A program made the position numbers and the translations under genes. Positions 16,471 through 25,859 of a stretch of DNA of 64,000 nt are shown piece by piece. The notes below the pieces were generated by a model. The model was not told where the DNA came from, made no database searches, and was given only the letters and a program-made list of their open reading frames with translations. Position 1 is the first letter of the stretch, and the number at the start of each line of letters is the position of its first letter. Source of the stretch: Persicobacter diffluens (GTDB taxonomy: Bacteria; Bacteroidota; Bacteroidia; Cytophagales; Cyclobacteriaceae); contig NZ_BQKE01000001.1 of NCBI RefSeq assembly GCF_036244895.1, positions 2,852,001 to 2,916,000 on the forward strand. The letters run 5' to 3'.

Positions 16471-18777
16471 TTATTCTACTATTCTAAGTTTGGCAAAGCT
16501 TAATAGCAATGTCTTCTCCCCCACATTATCAAAATTGACCTTGGCTTTAGGCGCTGCCCCCTGTCGGTCCAGCTGCACAATATTTCCAAAGCCAAATTTA
16601 GCATGCTCCACTTTCTGCCCCTCAGCCAAATCCGCCGGATTACTAGCGGTGAAATCCGCTGAAGCTTTATGTGCCGGAACCGGCTTACGGGAAGGCACTG
16701 GTCGCTGCACCAAATTCTTGGCATATGATGCCCCGGAAGCTCCTGTACCCGTAGCAAAACCTCCACCAATTCCGGACGGACGATCAAAGCTACCACCCGG
16801 AGCGGCATTTCCAAAACTTACCTGCTTAGATTTTTTCGCTACATTCAATAATCCGGGCTCCACCTCTTCCAAAAAGCGGGAAGGCTCACAGTTCACCAAC
16901 TTCCCAAAACGATAGCGGGTCATGGCATAAGACATGGTCAGCTTTTGCTCCGCACGGGTGATGGCCACATAGAACAATCGGCGTTCTTCTTCCAAATCTT
17001 CCCTGGACTCCATCATCATGGTGGAAGGGAATAATTCTTCCTCCAGTCCGGTCAGGAATACATGACGGAACTCCAGTCCCTTGGCCATGTGGATGGTCAT
17101 CAGCGTGACCACATCCGGATCATCATCCTGCGCCTGATCCACCCCCGTCAGCAGGGAAACTTCCTGCAAGAAGGCATCCAGGGATTTATCTTCGTTCTCC
17201 TCATTATCCACATACTCCTTCACCGCATTCAGCAATTCCTGCACGTTTTCATAGCGGCTGACGCCCTCCACGGTTTTGTCCGCAAACAACTCGCGCATCA
17301 GGCCGGAAGCTTTGGCTATTTTCTGAGCAGCCTCGTGTGCATCATATTTCTGCACATCCACCTGCATGGCCTTGATCATGGTCACATAACCATCCACGGC
17401 ATTGGCTGCTCTGCCTGGCAAATACATGCGGCATTGCTGCAGGGCTGTCCATAAGTCCACCGATTGCTCAGCAGCAAATACCCGTATTTTATCCACGGTC
17501 CCCGGGCCAATGCCCCGCTTAGGCAAATTAATCGAGCGGACGACGGCCTGCTCATCATTCGGGTTTAGGGCAATACGGAAGTAAGCCAACAAGTCCTTAA
17601 TCTCCCGGCGCTGATAGAAAGATAGTCCGCCAACAATTTTATATTTCAAATTCGCACGACGCAGGGCTTCCTCCAATGAACGCGATTGCGCATTGGTACG
17701 GTACAATACTGCGAAATCCTGATTGTGCCATTGGTTCTGCATCTTGGATTCAAAGATCCCCTGAGCAATCAGCCTGGCTTCCTCTCCATCTGAGGCGGCA
17801 GAGATCAAATCAATCTTCTCACCCTCGGCATTCGCGGTCCAGACATCCTTTTTGATTTGCCCCTGGTTTTTGGCAATTACGCCATTGGCAGCGTTCACAA
17901 TCGTGCTGGTAGAACGATAGTTCTGCTCCAGCTTGATAGTACGGCAATCCGGAAAGTCCTTTTCAAAATTCAGAATGTTCTGAATATTCGCTCCACGGAA
18001 AGCATAAATGGACTGCGCATCATCCCCTACCACACAAATATTTTGGTGTACCGCCGCCAGCTTTTTCACAATCAGATACTGCGAAACGTTGGTATCCTGA
18101 AACTCATCAACCAACACATAGCGAAAACGATGCTGATATTTATGCAAAACATCCGGATGATCACGGAACAACACATTGGTATTGAACAACAGATCATCAA
18201 AATCCATCGCTCCTGCCTTGAAACAACGCACCACATAGCGCTTATAAATCTCTCCCAGCATCGGGCGATTGGCGGCCTCATCATCGGCTTTGTACATCGG
18301 ATTATTGATATACTCCTGCCAGCTCACCAGACTGTTCTTAGCATTGGAAATGCGACTGTAGACCGCATTCGGCTTGTAAAGCTTATCATCCAGCTGCATT
18401 TCCTTCACGATCGTCTTGATCAGTGACTTGGTATCATCTGCATCATAGATGGTGAAGTTGGACGGATAGCCCAGCTTATCACATTCAAATCGAAGAATTT
18501 TTGCAAAAACAGCGTGAAAGGTCCCCATCCACAAATTACGCGCCTCATTTCCCACCTCTTTCTCAATGCGCTCGCGCATCTCCTTAGCGGCTTTATTGGT
18601 AAAGGTCAAGGACATGATCGAGAATGGATCCACCCCATGGGCACGCATCAGATGGGCGATACGAAACGTCAATACCCGTGTCTTCCCTGATCCTGCTCCG
18701 GCAATAATCATGGTTGCTCCCTCGGTGTTTACCACTCCTTCCCGCTGTGGGGGATTCAATTGATCCAAATAATTCAT
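16471..18777 (-). CDS. pcrA: ATP-dependent DNA helicase, UvrD/PcrA family
   Basis: It is a superfamily 1A 3'-5' helicase acting in nucleotide excision repair, replication restart and clearing of stalled RNA polymerase. Over 768 residues the motifs are in order: Walker A GAGSGKT (K32), LVDEFQDTN, QSIYAFRGA, QNYRST, TIHMAKGLEF and YVAITRAEQKL. The C-terminus (GQKVEHAKFGFGNIVQLDRQ) is the small beta domain found in PcrA-type enzymes. It is transcribed alone. Choosing pcrA over uvrD is a naming matter. Confidence 0.93.
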   Translation of the reverse strand: MNYLDQLNPPQREGVVNTEGATMIIAGAGSGKTRVLTFRIAHLMRAHGVDPFSIMSLTFTNKAAKEMRERIEKEVGNEARNLWMGTFHAVFAKILRFECDKLGYPSNFTIYDADDTKSLIKTIVKEMQLDDKLYKPNAVYSRISNAKNSLVSWQEYINNPMYKADDEAANRPMLGEIYKRYVVRCFKAGAMDFDDLLFNTNVLFRDHPDVLHKYQHRFRYVLVDEFQDTNVSQYLIVKKLAAVHQNICVVGDDAQSIYAFRGANIQNILNFEKDFPDCRTIKLEQNYRSTSTIVNAANGVIAKNQGQIKKDVWTANAEGEKIDLISAASDGEEARLIAQGIFESKMQNQWHNQDFAVLYRTNAQSRSLEEALRRANLKYKIVGGLSFYQRREIKDLLAYFRIALNPNDEQAVVRSINLPKRGIGPGTVDKIRVFAAEQSVDLWTALQQCRMYLPGRAANAVDGYVTMIKAMQVDVQKYDAHEAAQKIAKASGLMRELFADKTVEGVSRYENVQELLNAVKEYVDNEENEDKSLDAFLQEVSLLTGVDQAQDDDPDVVTLMTIHMAKGLEFRHVFLTGLEEELFPSTMMMESREDLEEERRLFYVAITRAEQKLTMSYAMTRYRFGKLVNCEPSRFLEEVEPGLLNVAKKSKQVSFGNAAPGGSFDRPSGIGGGFATGTGASGASYAKNLVQRPVPSRKPVPAHKASADFTASNPADLAEGQKVEHAKFGFGNIVQLDRQGAAPKAKVNFDNVGEKTLLLSFAKLRIVE

Positions 18778-19135
18778 GCTGCTTTTGCGCTTTCTCTGAT
18801 TAATGTGAATGGCAAGATACGAATAAATTCAGAATTCATTTTCATAAAACACCTGCCCCATCAGGGCTTTTTCACAAAGAGCCAGATCAGCCCATCAATA
18901 CATTTTTCTTAATCATCATTCGTTGCTTTTTCATTTTTCCTCGATAAAAAACGAAACAAAAGACCAAAGCAGTTAGCAATTTCAGATCCCCTCCGAATCC
19001 ACTAGCGGAAGCCATCAAGCCACTATTTGAGGATTGAAGTGAATAGTAAAAAAAGGTTATCAGAGCTCTCTTCAGCAGCAAACCTCATCGCTTTTCGCCA
19101 ATTGTTCAAAACCCGGAAGTTGAAATAGGAAGTAT
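18778..19135. other. Non-coding gap between pcrA and the repeat cluster
   Basis: I see no gene here. A 64-codon frame at 18887-19081 on the minus strand has no recognisable content or start signals. The stretch is AT-rich and leads into family B and family A remnants. Confidence 0.5.
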
Positions 19136-19213
19136 TGGAGCGTATTTAAAAGCACACCATCCGGCTGCAAATTCGAATTATTGGAAGCGATTTTGGCTTT
19201 TAAACACGCTCTC
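19136..19213 (+). repeat. Family B repeat, internally deleted copy (about 78 bp)
   Basis: Its ends are GAGCGTATTTAAAAGC and, inverted, GAGCGTGTTTAAAAGC, nearly perfect terminal inverted repeats. Between them only the GGCTGCAAATTCGAATTATTGG segment remains. The longer copies lie at 35949-36110 and 57842-58009. Confidence 0.75.
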
Positions 19214-19263
19214 AACGCTAACCCATCCATGACCTAAAGCCTGATATTTTAACAATCTGAATG

Positions 19264-19382
19264 GAAGTCAATTTGCTTTCCTTCACTCATCTGCCTCCTT
19301 GGAAAATTTCGAAATAAGCAACTCCTGAACCATTTCCCCCGCCTTGCCGCTAAACAGGGAAGCATTCATCATTTGGCTTAAT
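19264..19382 (-). repeat. Family A repeat, left half only, inverted
   Basis: Read on the minus strand it gives the left TIR (TTAAGCCAAATGATGAATGC), GCGGCAAGGCGGG and TCCAAGGAGGCAGATGAGTG, then breaks off before the central palindrome. Confidence 0.75.
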
Positions 19383-19438
19383 CACCAACAAGCACATCCC
19401 CCTGCACAAAAAACTCACGCTTTTAGACTTATATTTTA

Positions 19439-19468
19439 TTTGCGCGATTTCTCATATTGTTATTTTTT
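19439..19468 (+). promoter_or_regulatory. Candidate trpB promoter
   Basis: TTTG (19439-19442), an 18-base spacer and TATTTTTT (19461-19468) approach the Bacteroidota consensus, about 85 bases before trpB. No leader peptide rich in Trp was found. Confidence 0.45.
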
Positions 19469-19552
19469 TCTGCCCTGCATTTTTTGCGCTGCTTTTTTCA
19501 GAGAAAGCCATTAGTTTAGAATAGAAGATCACCCTTACTATAGAAAATTTTT

Positions 19553-20779
19553 ATGGACTTTTTATCCACACCTGACGCAGAGGGATTTTTTGGTTCCTAC
19601 GGTGGGAGCTTCCTTCCTGCTCCTATTCAAAAAGAAATTGATAAAATTACGGAGATGTACCTTAAGCTCCGTGAAGATGCTTCTTTCTGGACGGAAATTA
19701 ATAGCATCCGAAAACATTATCAGGGCCGACCTACCCCACTTTATTATTGTAATCGTTTATCAAAGGCTTATCAGGCTCATATTTACTTAAAACGAGAAGA
19801 CCTCAACCACACCGGTGCACATAAACTCAACCATTGCATGGCCGAAGCCCTATTGGCCAAAAAAATGGGTAAAAATAAATTGATAGCAGAAACCGGAGCA
19901 GGTCAGCATGGCGTAGCCTTGGCTACTGCTGCTGCCTACTTCGGACTTTCTTGTGAAATTCACATGGGAGAAGTGGACATTCAAAAAGAGAAACCCAATG
20001 TGGATCGAATGATTGTCTTAGGGGCTAAAGTTATTCCGGCTACCCATGGTTTGAAGACATTAAAAGAGGCTGTGGACAATGCCTTTGAGGCTTATCTTAA
20101 AGATCCTGAAAAAAGCATTTATTGCATTGGATCGGTGGTTGGTCCACACCCATTCCCCATGATGGTTCGGGATTTTCAGGCCATCGTTGGGCAGGAAGTT
20201 CACGACCAATACCTGCAAATGCTGGGCAAACTACCTGACCACATTGTGGCTTGCGTAGGAGGAGGCAGCAACGCCATCGGCATGTTCAGTGCCTTTTTGG
20301 ATGAGCGGGTAGAACTGCATGGGGTAGAACCTGCAGGCAAAGGAATACACCTAGATGGCCAACACGCCGCCACACTGACCAAAGGCAAGAGAGGCATGAT
20401 TCATGGCTTTAAATGTTACAATCTGGAAGATGAAAAGGGGGAACCACTAGCGGTACACTCAATCGCCAGTGGCCTGGACTATCCGGGAGTAGGGCCGGAG
20501 CATTGCATGTTAAAAGACAGCGGCCGGGTTGATTATGTTAGTGTCACAGACGAAGAATGTATCCAGGCCTTTTATGAGTTGTCTCAGCTGGAAGGCATTA
20601 TCCCGGCCCTTGAAAGCGCACACGCATTGGCTTACGCCAAAACGCTGGGCACATTGGATGCAGGCGCCAACATCTTGGTTAACCTTTCTGGTCGTGGAGA
20701 TAAAGATTTGGAATATGTCTTAAAAAATTTTCCTGCCCATGAGTATTATTTAGAAGAACAAGAATCAAACCCCATTTAA
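19553..20779 (+). CDS. trpB: Solitary tryptophan synthase beta chain
   Basis: TrpB makes L-tryptophan from indole and L-serine with PLP. The 408 residues keep NHTGAHKLNH with the PLP lysine K91, GAGQHGVALATAAA, the phosphate-binding GGGSNAIG and the C-terminal NLSGRGDKD. The substrate-channel and COMM-domain region (CEIHMGEVDIQKEKPNVDRM) differs from operon-borne TrpB. No trpA or other trp gene is nearby. It therefore fits the stand-alone TrpB subgroup, which may act as an indole-salvage enzyme instead of as part of a TrpAB complex. Whether the genome has a second trpB in a trp operon cannot be seen. Confidence 0.9.
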   Translation: MDFLSTPDAEGFFGSYGGSFLPAPIQKEIDKITEMYLKLREDASFWTEINSIRKHYQGRPTPLYYCNRLSKAYQAHIYLKREDLNHTGAHKLNHCMAEALLAKKMGKNKLIAETGAGQHGVALATAAAYFGLSCEIHMGEVDIQKEKPNVDRMIVLGAKVIPATHGLKTLKEAVDNAFEAYLKDPEKSIYCIGSVVGPHPFPMMVRDFQAIVGQEVHDQYLQMLGKLPDHIVACVGGGSNAIGMFSAFLDERVELHGVEPAGKGIHLDGQHAATLTKGKRGMIHGFKCYNLEDEKGEPLAVHSIASGLDYPGVGPEHCMLKDSGRVDYVSVTDEECIQAFYELSQLEGIIPALESAHALAYAKTLGTLDAGANILVNLSGRGDKDLEYVLKNFPAHEYYLEEQESNPI

Positions 20780-20917
20780 AAAATACATTTTTTTATTCCA
20801 TTGCATAGCGGGACGCCAAGGGCGAGCACTGTTGACTCCCTTTATTCTTTTAAAAAAAGCCCCCAACCAACTATTTTTCACCAACCACTAATAGGTTTAT
20901 AAAATTCCATTTTACAG

Positions 20918-20976
20918 GTAGGACAGCATCCAACTATGCCCCCAAGTAGTTCGGAATAAGCTGTCCTACATTTTTA
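20918..20976 (+). terminator. Candidate terminator after trpB
   Basis: GTAGGACAGC (20918-20927) pairs perfectly with GCTGTCCTAC (20960-20969) across a 32-base loop, followed by ATTTTTATT. The long loop makes it less typical. Confidence 0.6.
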
Positions 20977-20984
20977 TTACCTCA

Positions 20985-21203
20985 TTAAACCGAATTATGT
21001 ATGCTGAAAGCCTTACACATTGGCAAATCGGTAGAAATGAAGGATTCGGCCCTGTTTTGAATTTCCGCCGATGAAGCAGGTGTAAGAGGAACAGGTAAAC
21101 CGAACCAAATGCGGGCTACTTTAAATGAGCGCGCCCTCAAAACACTGTGAATATATCGTTTGGCTGTATTTACTAAATCTAACGACTCATATTCGGTTAA
21201 AAA
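20985..21203 (+). repeat. Family A repeat, old diverged copy
   Basis: Landmarks survive in order: TTAAACCGAATTATGTATGC at the left end, AGAAATGAAGGA, GAAGCAG, AGAGGA, CCAAATGCGGGCTA and TATTCGGTTAAAA at the right. It again lies directly after a terminator. Confidence 0.65.
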
Positions 21204-21351
21204 TAGCATTTCATCTCCCCCCTCCCGAGGCCTCGAAAAAACACATTTCTCTACTAGCCTGCCCCGAATTTTCTCTATAAATATTGACATGGAAGCACCT
21301 GCCATTCCTGCTGTAATGATGAAAAGCCCCGAGTACTGAAAAAATTTGCAC

Positions 21352-21359
21352 TATATTTG
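21352..21359 (+). promoter_or_regulatory. -7 element of the DUF3109 gene
   Basis: TATATTTG matches TAnnTTTG exactly, 54 bases before the start codon. No convincing -33 element is visible. Confidence 0.55.
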
Positions 21360-21413
21360 CCCTTTGATCATGCATCAAGCAGTTAGTAAAGAAATCATTT
21401 AGCAAAAAATATT

Positions 21414-21983
21414 ATGATTGTAGTCGACAATCAAGTCATCAGTGACGACATTAAAGAGCGGAAATTCGTCTGCGATTTAAGTAAATGTAAAGGCGCGTGC
21501 TGCGTTGAGGGAGACCTTGGAGCTCCATTGGAAAAGGAGGAGCTGGCCATTATGGAGGATGTTTACGAAAAGGTAAAGCCCTATATGACGGAGGCCGGCA
21601 TCAAAGCGGTGGAAGAGGAAGGCATCTATGTGGAAGATTGGGAGGGGGATTACTCCACCCCGATTATCAACGGTAAAGAATGTGCTTATGCCATTATCGA
21701 AGAAGATGGCACCCTGAAATGCGCCATTGAGCAAGCTTATCTGGATAAGAAAATTGATTATCACAAGCCAATCAGCTGTCATCTCTACCCAATTCGCATC
21801 ACCAAGTACGATCAGTACGATGCCCTGAATTACGATGAGTGGTCGATTTGTGCAGATGCCTGCAGCTTGGGAGAGAAATTACAAGTGCCGGTCTATAAAT
21901 TCCTAAAAGGTCCATTGGAAAGGAAATATGGCGAAAAATGGTACCGCAAGCTTTGTAAAATCATTGAACAGGAAGAAACTTAA
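21414..21983 (+). CDS. DUF3109 family cysteine-rich protein
   Basis: The 189-residue protein has an N-terminal cysteine cluster (C20, C25, C29, C30 in FVCDLSKCKGACCVEGD) and further conserved Cys residues (CAYAI, CAIEQ, SCHLYPIRI, CADAC). The pattern is that of DUF3109 / YkgJ-like proteins, which are thought to bind zinc or an iron-sulfur cluster. It has no signal peptide. It is monocistronic, with its own promoter and terminator. The biochemical role is unknown. Confidence 0.88.
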   Translation: MIVVDNQVISDDIKERKFVCDLSKCKGACCVEGDLGAPLEKEELAIMEDVYEKVKPYMTEAGIKAVEEEGIYVEDWEGDYSTPIINGKECAYAIIEEDGTLKCAIEQAYLDKKIDYHKPISCHLYPIRITKYDQYDALNYDEWSICADACSLGEKLQVPVYKFLKGPLERKYGEKWYRKLCKIIEQEET

Positions 21984-22016
21984 AAATCTTCACCTGAAGC
22001 ATTGAAGTAGAAACAA

Positions 22017-22043
22017 GAGAGGTCCTAAAGGGCCTCTTTTTTT
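22017..22043 (+). terminator. Intrinsic terminator after the DUF3109 gene
   Basis: AGAGGTCC and GGGCCTCT pair around TAAA and are followed by seven T residues. The family A copy begins immediately after the T-tract. Confidence 0.85.
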
Positions 22044-22044
22044 G

Positions 22045-22158
22045 CTTAAACCGAATTATTCACCGATTTATTTATTACCAAGTAGTAAGTAGTTTATTTT
22101 CATTGATTTATAACAACCCAAATTTGGGCAAGCTTAATCATGAATAATCCAGCTTAAA
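22045..22158 (-). repeat. Family A repeat, internally deleted copy (114 bp)
   Basis: Both termini are intact (CTTAAACCGAATTATTCACCG and, at the other end, CATGAATAATCCAGCTTAAA), and so is the palindrome CCCAAATTTGGGCAAGCTT. About 110 bp between AAGCTT and the left end are missing, as if lost at an AAGC microhomology. Such internal deletions with intact ends are typical of MITEs. The remaining sequence to 22369 is AT-rich and holds nothing else I can name. Confidence 0.82.
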
Positions 22159-22369
22159 AATAGAAAATCCACTACTCGGACCAAGTCCGGCCGAAATAAT
22201 AAATATTTCGCACAAATCGATATTAATGGAATAATATTTTATTTTTCACAAAACAACACCTAAAACATAACATAAAATTGAAAATTTGGTAATGATTATC
22301 ATTCCGGACTATTAGATAAAATAGTAGCTTCCTTTACAGCATTTTTTTCAGCAATCAAAATTCACTTTT

Positions 22370-22651
22370 ATGAATGAGGCCTTACAGGAAGCTGCCATGC
22401 TACTAGCGATTGGAATGATCACCGTATTTCTGATCCTCTTTTTAATTGTTGGTTTAGGGAATGTATTAATCCAAATCGTCAATCGATTCTTCCCTGAGGA
22501 AAAAACCAACGCCCTTCCCATTACCACCTCTAAAAGCCCGCCTGAATCCCCTCAAAAAATATCCACTGCTCAATTGGCGGCTATTACCGCTGCTGTAAAT
22601 GTCATTACCCATGGAAAAGGACATATCACGAGCATCGACAAAGTCTCTTAA
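22370..22651 (+). CDS. oadG: Oxaloacetate decarboxylase-type sodium pump, gamma subunit
   Basis: This 93-residue protein has one N-terminal membrane helix (residues 9-33) and a Pro/Ser/Thr-rich linker followed by a short Ala-rich C-terminus. Size, layout and position just before oadA and oadB match OadG, which anchors the biotin subunit to the membrane pump. Sequence conservation in this family is low, so context carries much of the weight. Confidence 0.82.
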   Translation: MNEALQEAAMLLAIGMITVFLILFLIVGLGNVLIQIVNRFFPEEKTNALPITTSKSPPESPQKISTAQLAAITAAVNVITHGKGHITSIDKVS

Positions 22652-22676
22652 TTTTTAATCAACAGTATTTTTTCAA

Positions 22677-24560
22677 ATGTCTAAAGCCATCAAATTCAGC
22701 CTGGTTTACCGCGACATGTGGCAATCCAGTGGAAAATATGTTCCCCGAGTGGATCAATTAGTTAAAGTCGCTCCTCACATTGTGAAAATGGGCTGTTTTG
22801 CCCGGGTAGAAACCAATGGAGGGGGATTTGAGCAGGTGAACTTATTATTCGGTGAAAACCCCAATAAGGCCGTAAGAGCCTGGACAAAACCTTTTCAGGA
22901 AGCCGGAATCCAAACCCATATGCTGGAGCGCGCCCTGAATGGAATACGCATGAGTCCGGTTCCTGCAGATGTTCGCCGGTTGTTTTTCAAAGTCAAAAAA
23001 GAACAGGGCACTGATATTTCCCGCTCTTTCTGCGGCTTGAACGATGTACGAAATCTGGAAAATTCGATCAAATTCGCCAAAGCCGTAGGCATGGTTTCTC
23101 AGGCCACCCTATCGGTCACCTACTCCCCGGTACATACGGTGGAATATTATGTGAATATGGCGAAAAAGCTGATTGCGATGGGGGCGGATGAAATCTGCGT
23201 AAAGGATATGGCAGGCATTGGCCGACCGGCATGGCTGGGGAAAATTGTGAAGGGCATAAAGGCTGCACATCCGGAAATCATTATCCAATACCACGCCCAC
23301 TCAGGACCGGGCTTCGCCCCTGCGTCCATACTGGAAGTGGCCAGGGCCGGAGCGGAAATCATAGATGTAGGCATGGAGCCGCTTTCCTGGGGAACAGGTC
23401 ATGTTGATTTACTCACTGCCCATGAAATGCTGAGAGATGCCGGATTTGAAGTTCCGGATATTAATATGGAAGCCTATATGCAGGTGCGGAAACTGACGCA
23501 GGAATTCATGGATGACTTCCTGGGCTATTACATCAACCCAAAGAACCGCTTCATGAATTCTCTGTTGATTGGCCCGGGACTGCCCGGGGGCATGATGGGC
23601 TCATTAATGGCGGACCTGGAAGATAACCTGAAGTCGGTAAATAAATTTAAAAATAAGAATGGCCTGAGACCACTCAGCCAGGATGAATTACTCATCAAAC
23701 TTTTCGATGAAGTGCAATACGTTTGGCCGAAACTCGGCTACCCGCCGCTGGTAACCCCATTTTCTCAATATGTGAAAAATGTGGCCATGTTCAATGTGAT
23801 GGCCATGGAAAAAAACAAAGCACGCTGGAGCATGATCCCCGATAATGTATGGGACATGATCCTGGGGAAATCCGGCCAACTCCCCGGGCCTGTAGACCCG
23901 GAAATTATCCAGCTGGCCAAAGCCCAAAATAAAATATTTTTTACAGGCATTCCCCAGGATTCTTATCCGGACGCTTTGGACAATTTCCGCCAGGAAATGA
24001 AAGATCAGGGCTGGGATGTTGGACCGGATGAGGAAGAACTTTTCGAATTGGCCATGCATCCCGAGCAGTACCGTGCTTTTAAATCCGGCAAAGCCAAGGC
24101 TGATTTCGAAGCTGATTTGGCCAAACGAAAAATAGCAAAAAACAGCCCTCCAACTCCTGAGGGGAAGACCATTAATTCCACTGCGCCCAGCCCCAGCGAA
24201 ATGAATGTGACGGTAAATGGAGAAGTATTCCACGTAAAGGTGGATTATGAAATCCATCCCGCTTCCGAAAAGGCATCTGCGAATCAAACAGCAGTACAAC
24301 CCCCAATAGCTGCTAAAGCGGAAGAAGAAGCCAGGACGATTCTAGCCCCTATTGAGGGCAAGTTCTTCCTGACCAAATCCAATGCTGAAAGCCCTAAAAA
24401 GGTGGGTGATAATATACAGGAAGGAGACATCATTGGGTATGTGGAATCCATGAAGGTTTATAATGCCATCACGGCAGATGTTGGCGGGCAGATTACAGAA
24501 ATTTGTCCGGGAGATGGAGAGAGTGTCGATGAAGATGACATCCTGATCAAAGTGCACTAA
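22677..24560 (+). CDS. oadA: Biotin-dependent carboxyltransferase subunit, OadA type
   Basis: This 627-residue subunit removes CO2 from the substrate and transfers it to biotin. Residues 1-460 are the carboxyltransferase domain (YRDMWQSSGKY, metal-site motif CVKDMAGIGRP and IQYHAHSGPG). A Pro/Ala linker leads to the biotinyl domain at 545-627 with biotinylated K593 in ESMKVYN; the common form is EAMKM. The carboxyltransferase domain is the variant typical of Bacteroidota, with GFARVETNGGGFEQVN-like sequence early on. Substrate is probably oxaloacetate, though methylmalonyl-CoA-type activity cannot be excluded. The gene lies 25 bases after oadG. Confidence 0.9.
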   Translation: MSKAIKFSLVYRDMWQSSGKYVPRVDQLVKVAPHIVKMGCFARVETNGGGFEQVNLLFGENPNKAVRAWTKPFQEAGIQTHMLERALNGIRMSPVPADVRRLFFKVKKEQGTDISRSFCGLNDVRNLENSIKFAKAVGMVSQATLSVTYSPVHTVEYYVNMAKKLIAMGADEICVKDMAGIGRPAWLGKIVKGIKAAHPEIIIQYHAHSGPGFAPASILEVARAGAEIIDVGMEPLSWGTGHVDLLTAHEMLRDAGFEVPDINMEAYMQVRKLTQEFMDDFLGYYINPKNRFMNSLLIGPGLPGGMMGSLMADLEDNLKSVNKFKNKNGLRPLSQDELLIKLFDEVQYVWPKLGYPPLVTPFSQYVKNVAMFNVMAMEKNKARWSMIPDNVWDMILGKSGQLPGPVDPEIIQLAKAQNKIFFTGIPQDSYPDALDNFRQEMKDQGWDVGPDEEELFELAMHPEQYRAFKSGKAKADFEADLAKRKIAKNSPPTPEGKTINSTAPSPSEMNVTVNGEVFHVKVDYEIHPASEKASANQTAVQPPIAAKAEEEARTILAPIEGKFFLTKSNAESPKKVGDNIQEGDIIGYVESMKVYNAITADVGGQITEICPGDGESVDEDDILIKVH

Positions 24561-24568
24561 TATTCATT

Positions 24569-24597
24569 GCGTCCCAATCTTGGGGGCGCCATTTTTC
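24569..24597 (+). terminator. Hairpin with T-tract between oadA and oadB (possible attenuator)
   Basis: GCGTCCC and GGGGCGC-like bases pair over seven positions, followed by ATTTTTC. It lies in the 43-base gap inside the operon and could lower oadB expression or end part of the transcripts. Confidence 0.5.
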
Positions 24598-24603
24598 TAG
24601 CTT

Positions 24604-25800
24604 ATGGAAATCATTGAAAACTTATATGAGATGACTGCCCTGAGCAACCTTTTCCAAAGTCCGGGCACCCTTATCATGCTGGCATTGGGACTGTTTTTGC
24701 TATATCTGGGCATCTACAAGCAATACGAACCACTACTATTGGTTCCTATTGCCTTCGGCATGATACTCGCCAATTCCTTAGGCGGAGGCATGGCCATCAG
24801 TACCGAGGAGGAGATCAAGCACCTCACCTTTCTGGAAATTGCCAGTCAGTATGGCATCATGAATTATTTATATTACACCCTCATCAAAACCGGTTTACTG
24901 CCACCACTCATTTTTATGGGGGTTGGTGCACTCACGGATTTTGGCCCCATGCTCCGGAACTTGCGGCTGGCCATTTTCGGAGCCGCCGCACAGATGGGCA
25001 TTTTCACGGTGCTGATCATGGCCATCCTGATGGGCTTCAGCCTGAAAGAAGCCGCCTCTTTGGGCATCATTGGTGGTGCCGACGGCCCCACTGCAATTTA
25101 CACCACCATTAAGCTGGCTCCTCATTTATTAGGACCTATTGCCATTGCCGCTTATTCCTATATGGCTTTGGTGCCTGTTATCATCCCGCTGGTAGTGAAA
25201 TACACTATGAATGAACAGGAGCTCAAAATTAATATGAAGGAGATGGACAAACGCTTCCCTCCTAAGCATGAAATAAAAAACATGCGGTTGATGAAAATCC
25301 TTTTCCCACTATTTGTGGGTGGATTAGTGGCCTTTTTCGTGCCTTCATCTGTTCCTCTAGTGGGCATGTTGCTCTTTGGTAATTTGGTAAAAGAAATTGG
25401 AGCCAATACACTTCGGTTAAAAGAGGCAGCTTCGGGTCCGATCATGAATGCGGCCACCATTTTTCTTGGCCTAACTGTGGGGGCTACCATGACGGCCCAA
25501 ACATTCCTGAATACCAAAACCCTTTCTATTGTGGGGGGCGGTTTTTTGGCTTTCGCGATTTCCATTGCTGTGGGAATAATGGCCGTAAAAACCTATAACC
25601 TTTTCGCGGAGAAGAAGATCAATCCGCTGATCGGAGCCACCGGCTTATCGGCTGTACCCATGGCCTCTCGGGTGGCCAATGAAATCAGTCTCCGTTATGA
25701 TTCTCGGAATCACATTTTGCAATATTGTATGGCCTCCAATATTTCAGGCGTGATTGGTTCCGCTGTGGCGGCGGGCGTCTTGATTTCATTCTTGAACTAA
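24604..25800 (+). CDS. oadB: Sodium-pumping decarboxylase, beta subunit
   Basis: This 398-residue integral membrane protein has about nine to eleven hydrophobic segments. GIIGGADGPTAIYTT (around residue 155), a conserved intramembrane Asp region, and SAVPMASRVANE with ATGLS near residue 345 are hallmarks of OadB/MmdB/GcdB. It decarboxylates carboxybiotin and couples this to outward Na+ transport. Together oadG-oadA-oadB encode a complete pump, so the cell can build a sodium gradient from oxaloacetate or a related acid. Confidence 0.94.
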   Translation: MEIIENLYEMTALSNLFQSPGTLIMLALGLFLLYLGIYKQYEPLLLVPIAFGMILANSLGGGMAISTEEEIKHLTFLEIASQYGIMNYLYYTLIKTGLLPPLIFMGVGALTDFGPMLRNLRLAIFGAAAQMGIFTVLIMAILMGFSLKEAASLGIIGGADGPTAIYTTIKLAPHLLGPIAIAAYSYMALVPVIIPLVVKYTMNEQELKINMKEMDKRFPPKHEIKNMRLMKILFPLFVGGLVAFFVPSSVPLVGMLLFGNLVKEIGANTLRLKEAASGPIMNAATIFLGLTVGATMTAQTFLNTKTLSIVGGGFLAFAISIAVGIMAVKTYNLFAEKKINPLIGATGLSAVPMASRVANEISLRYDSRNHILQYCMASNISGVIGSAVAAGVLISFLN

Positions 25801-25859
25801 GCTGAATGAGGCCCCACTTTACTTACGCTCCTGAAAATTAACCACCTTAAAAAAACACT

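Noticed and set aside
19384..19552. A Trp leader peptide or T-box in front of trpB
   Set aside because: No frame with tandem Trp codons and no recognisable riboswitch core was found.
20985..21305. A 106-codon frame on the minus strand
   Set aside because: It lies almost wholly inside a diverged family A repeat and shows no protein-like conservation or start signal.
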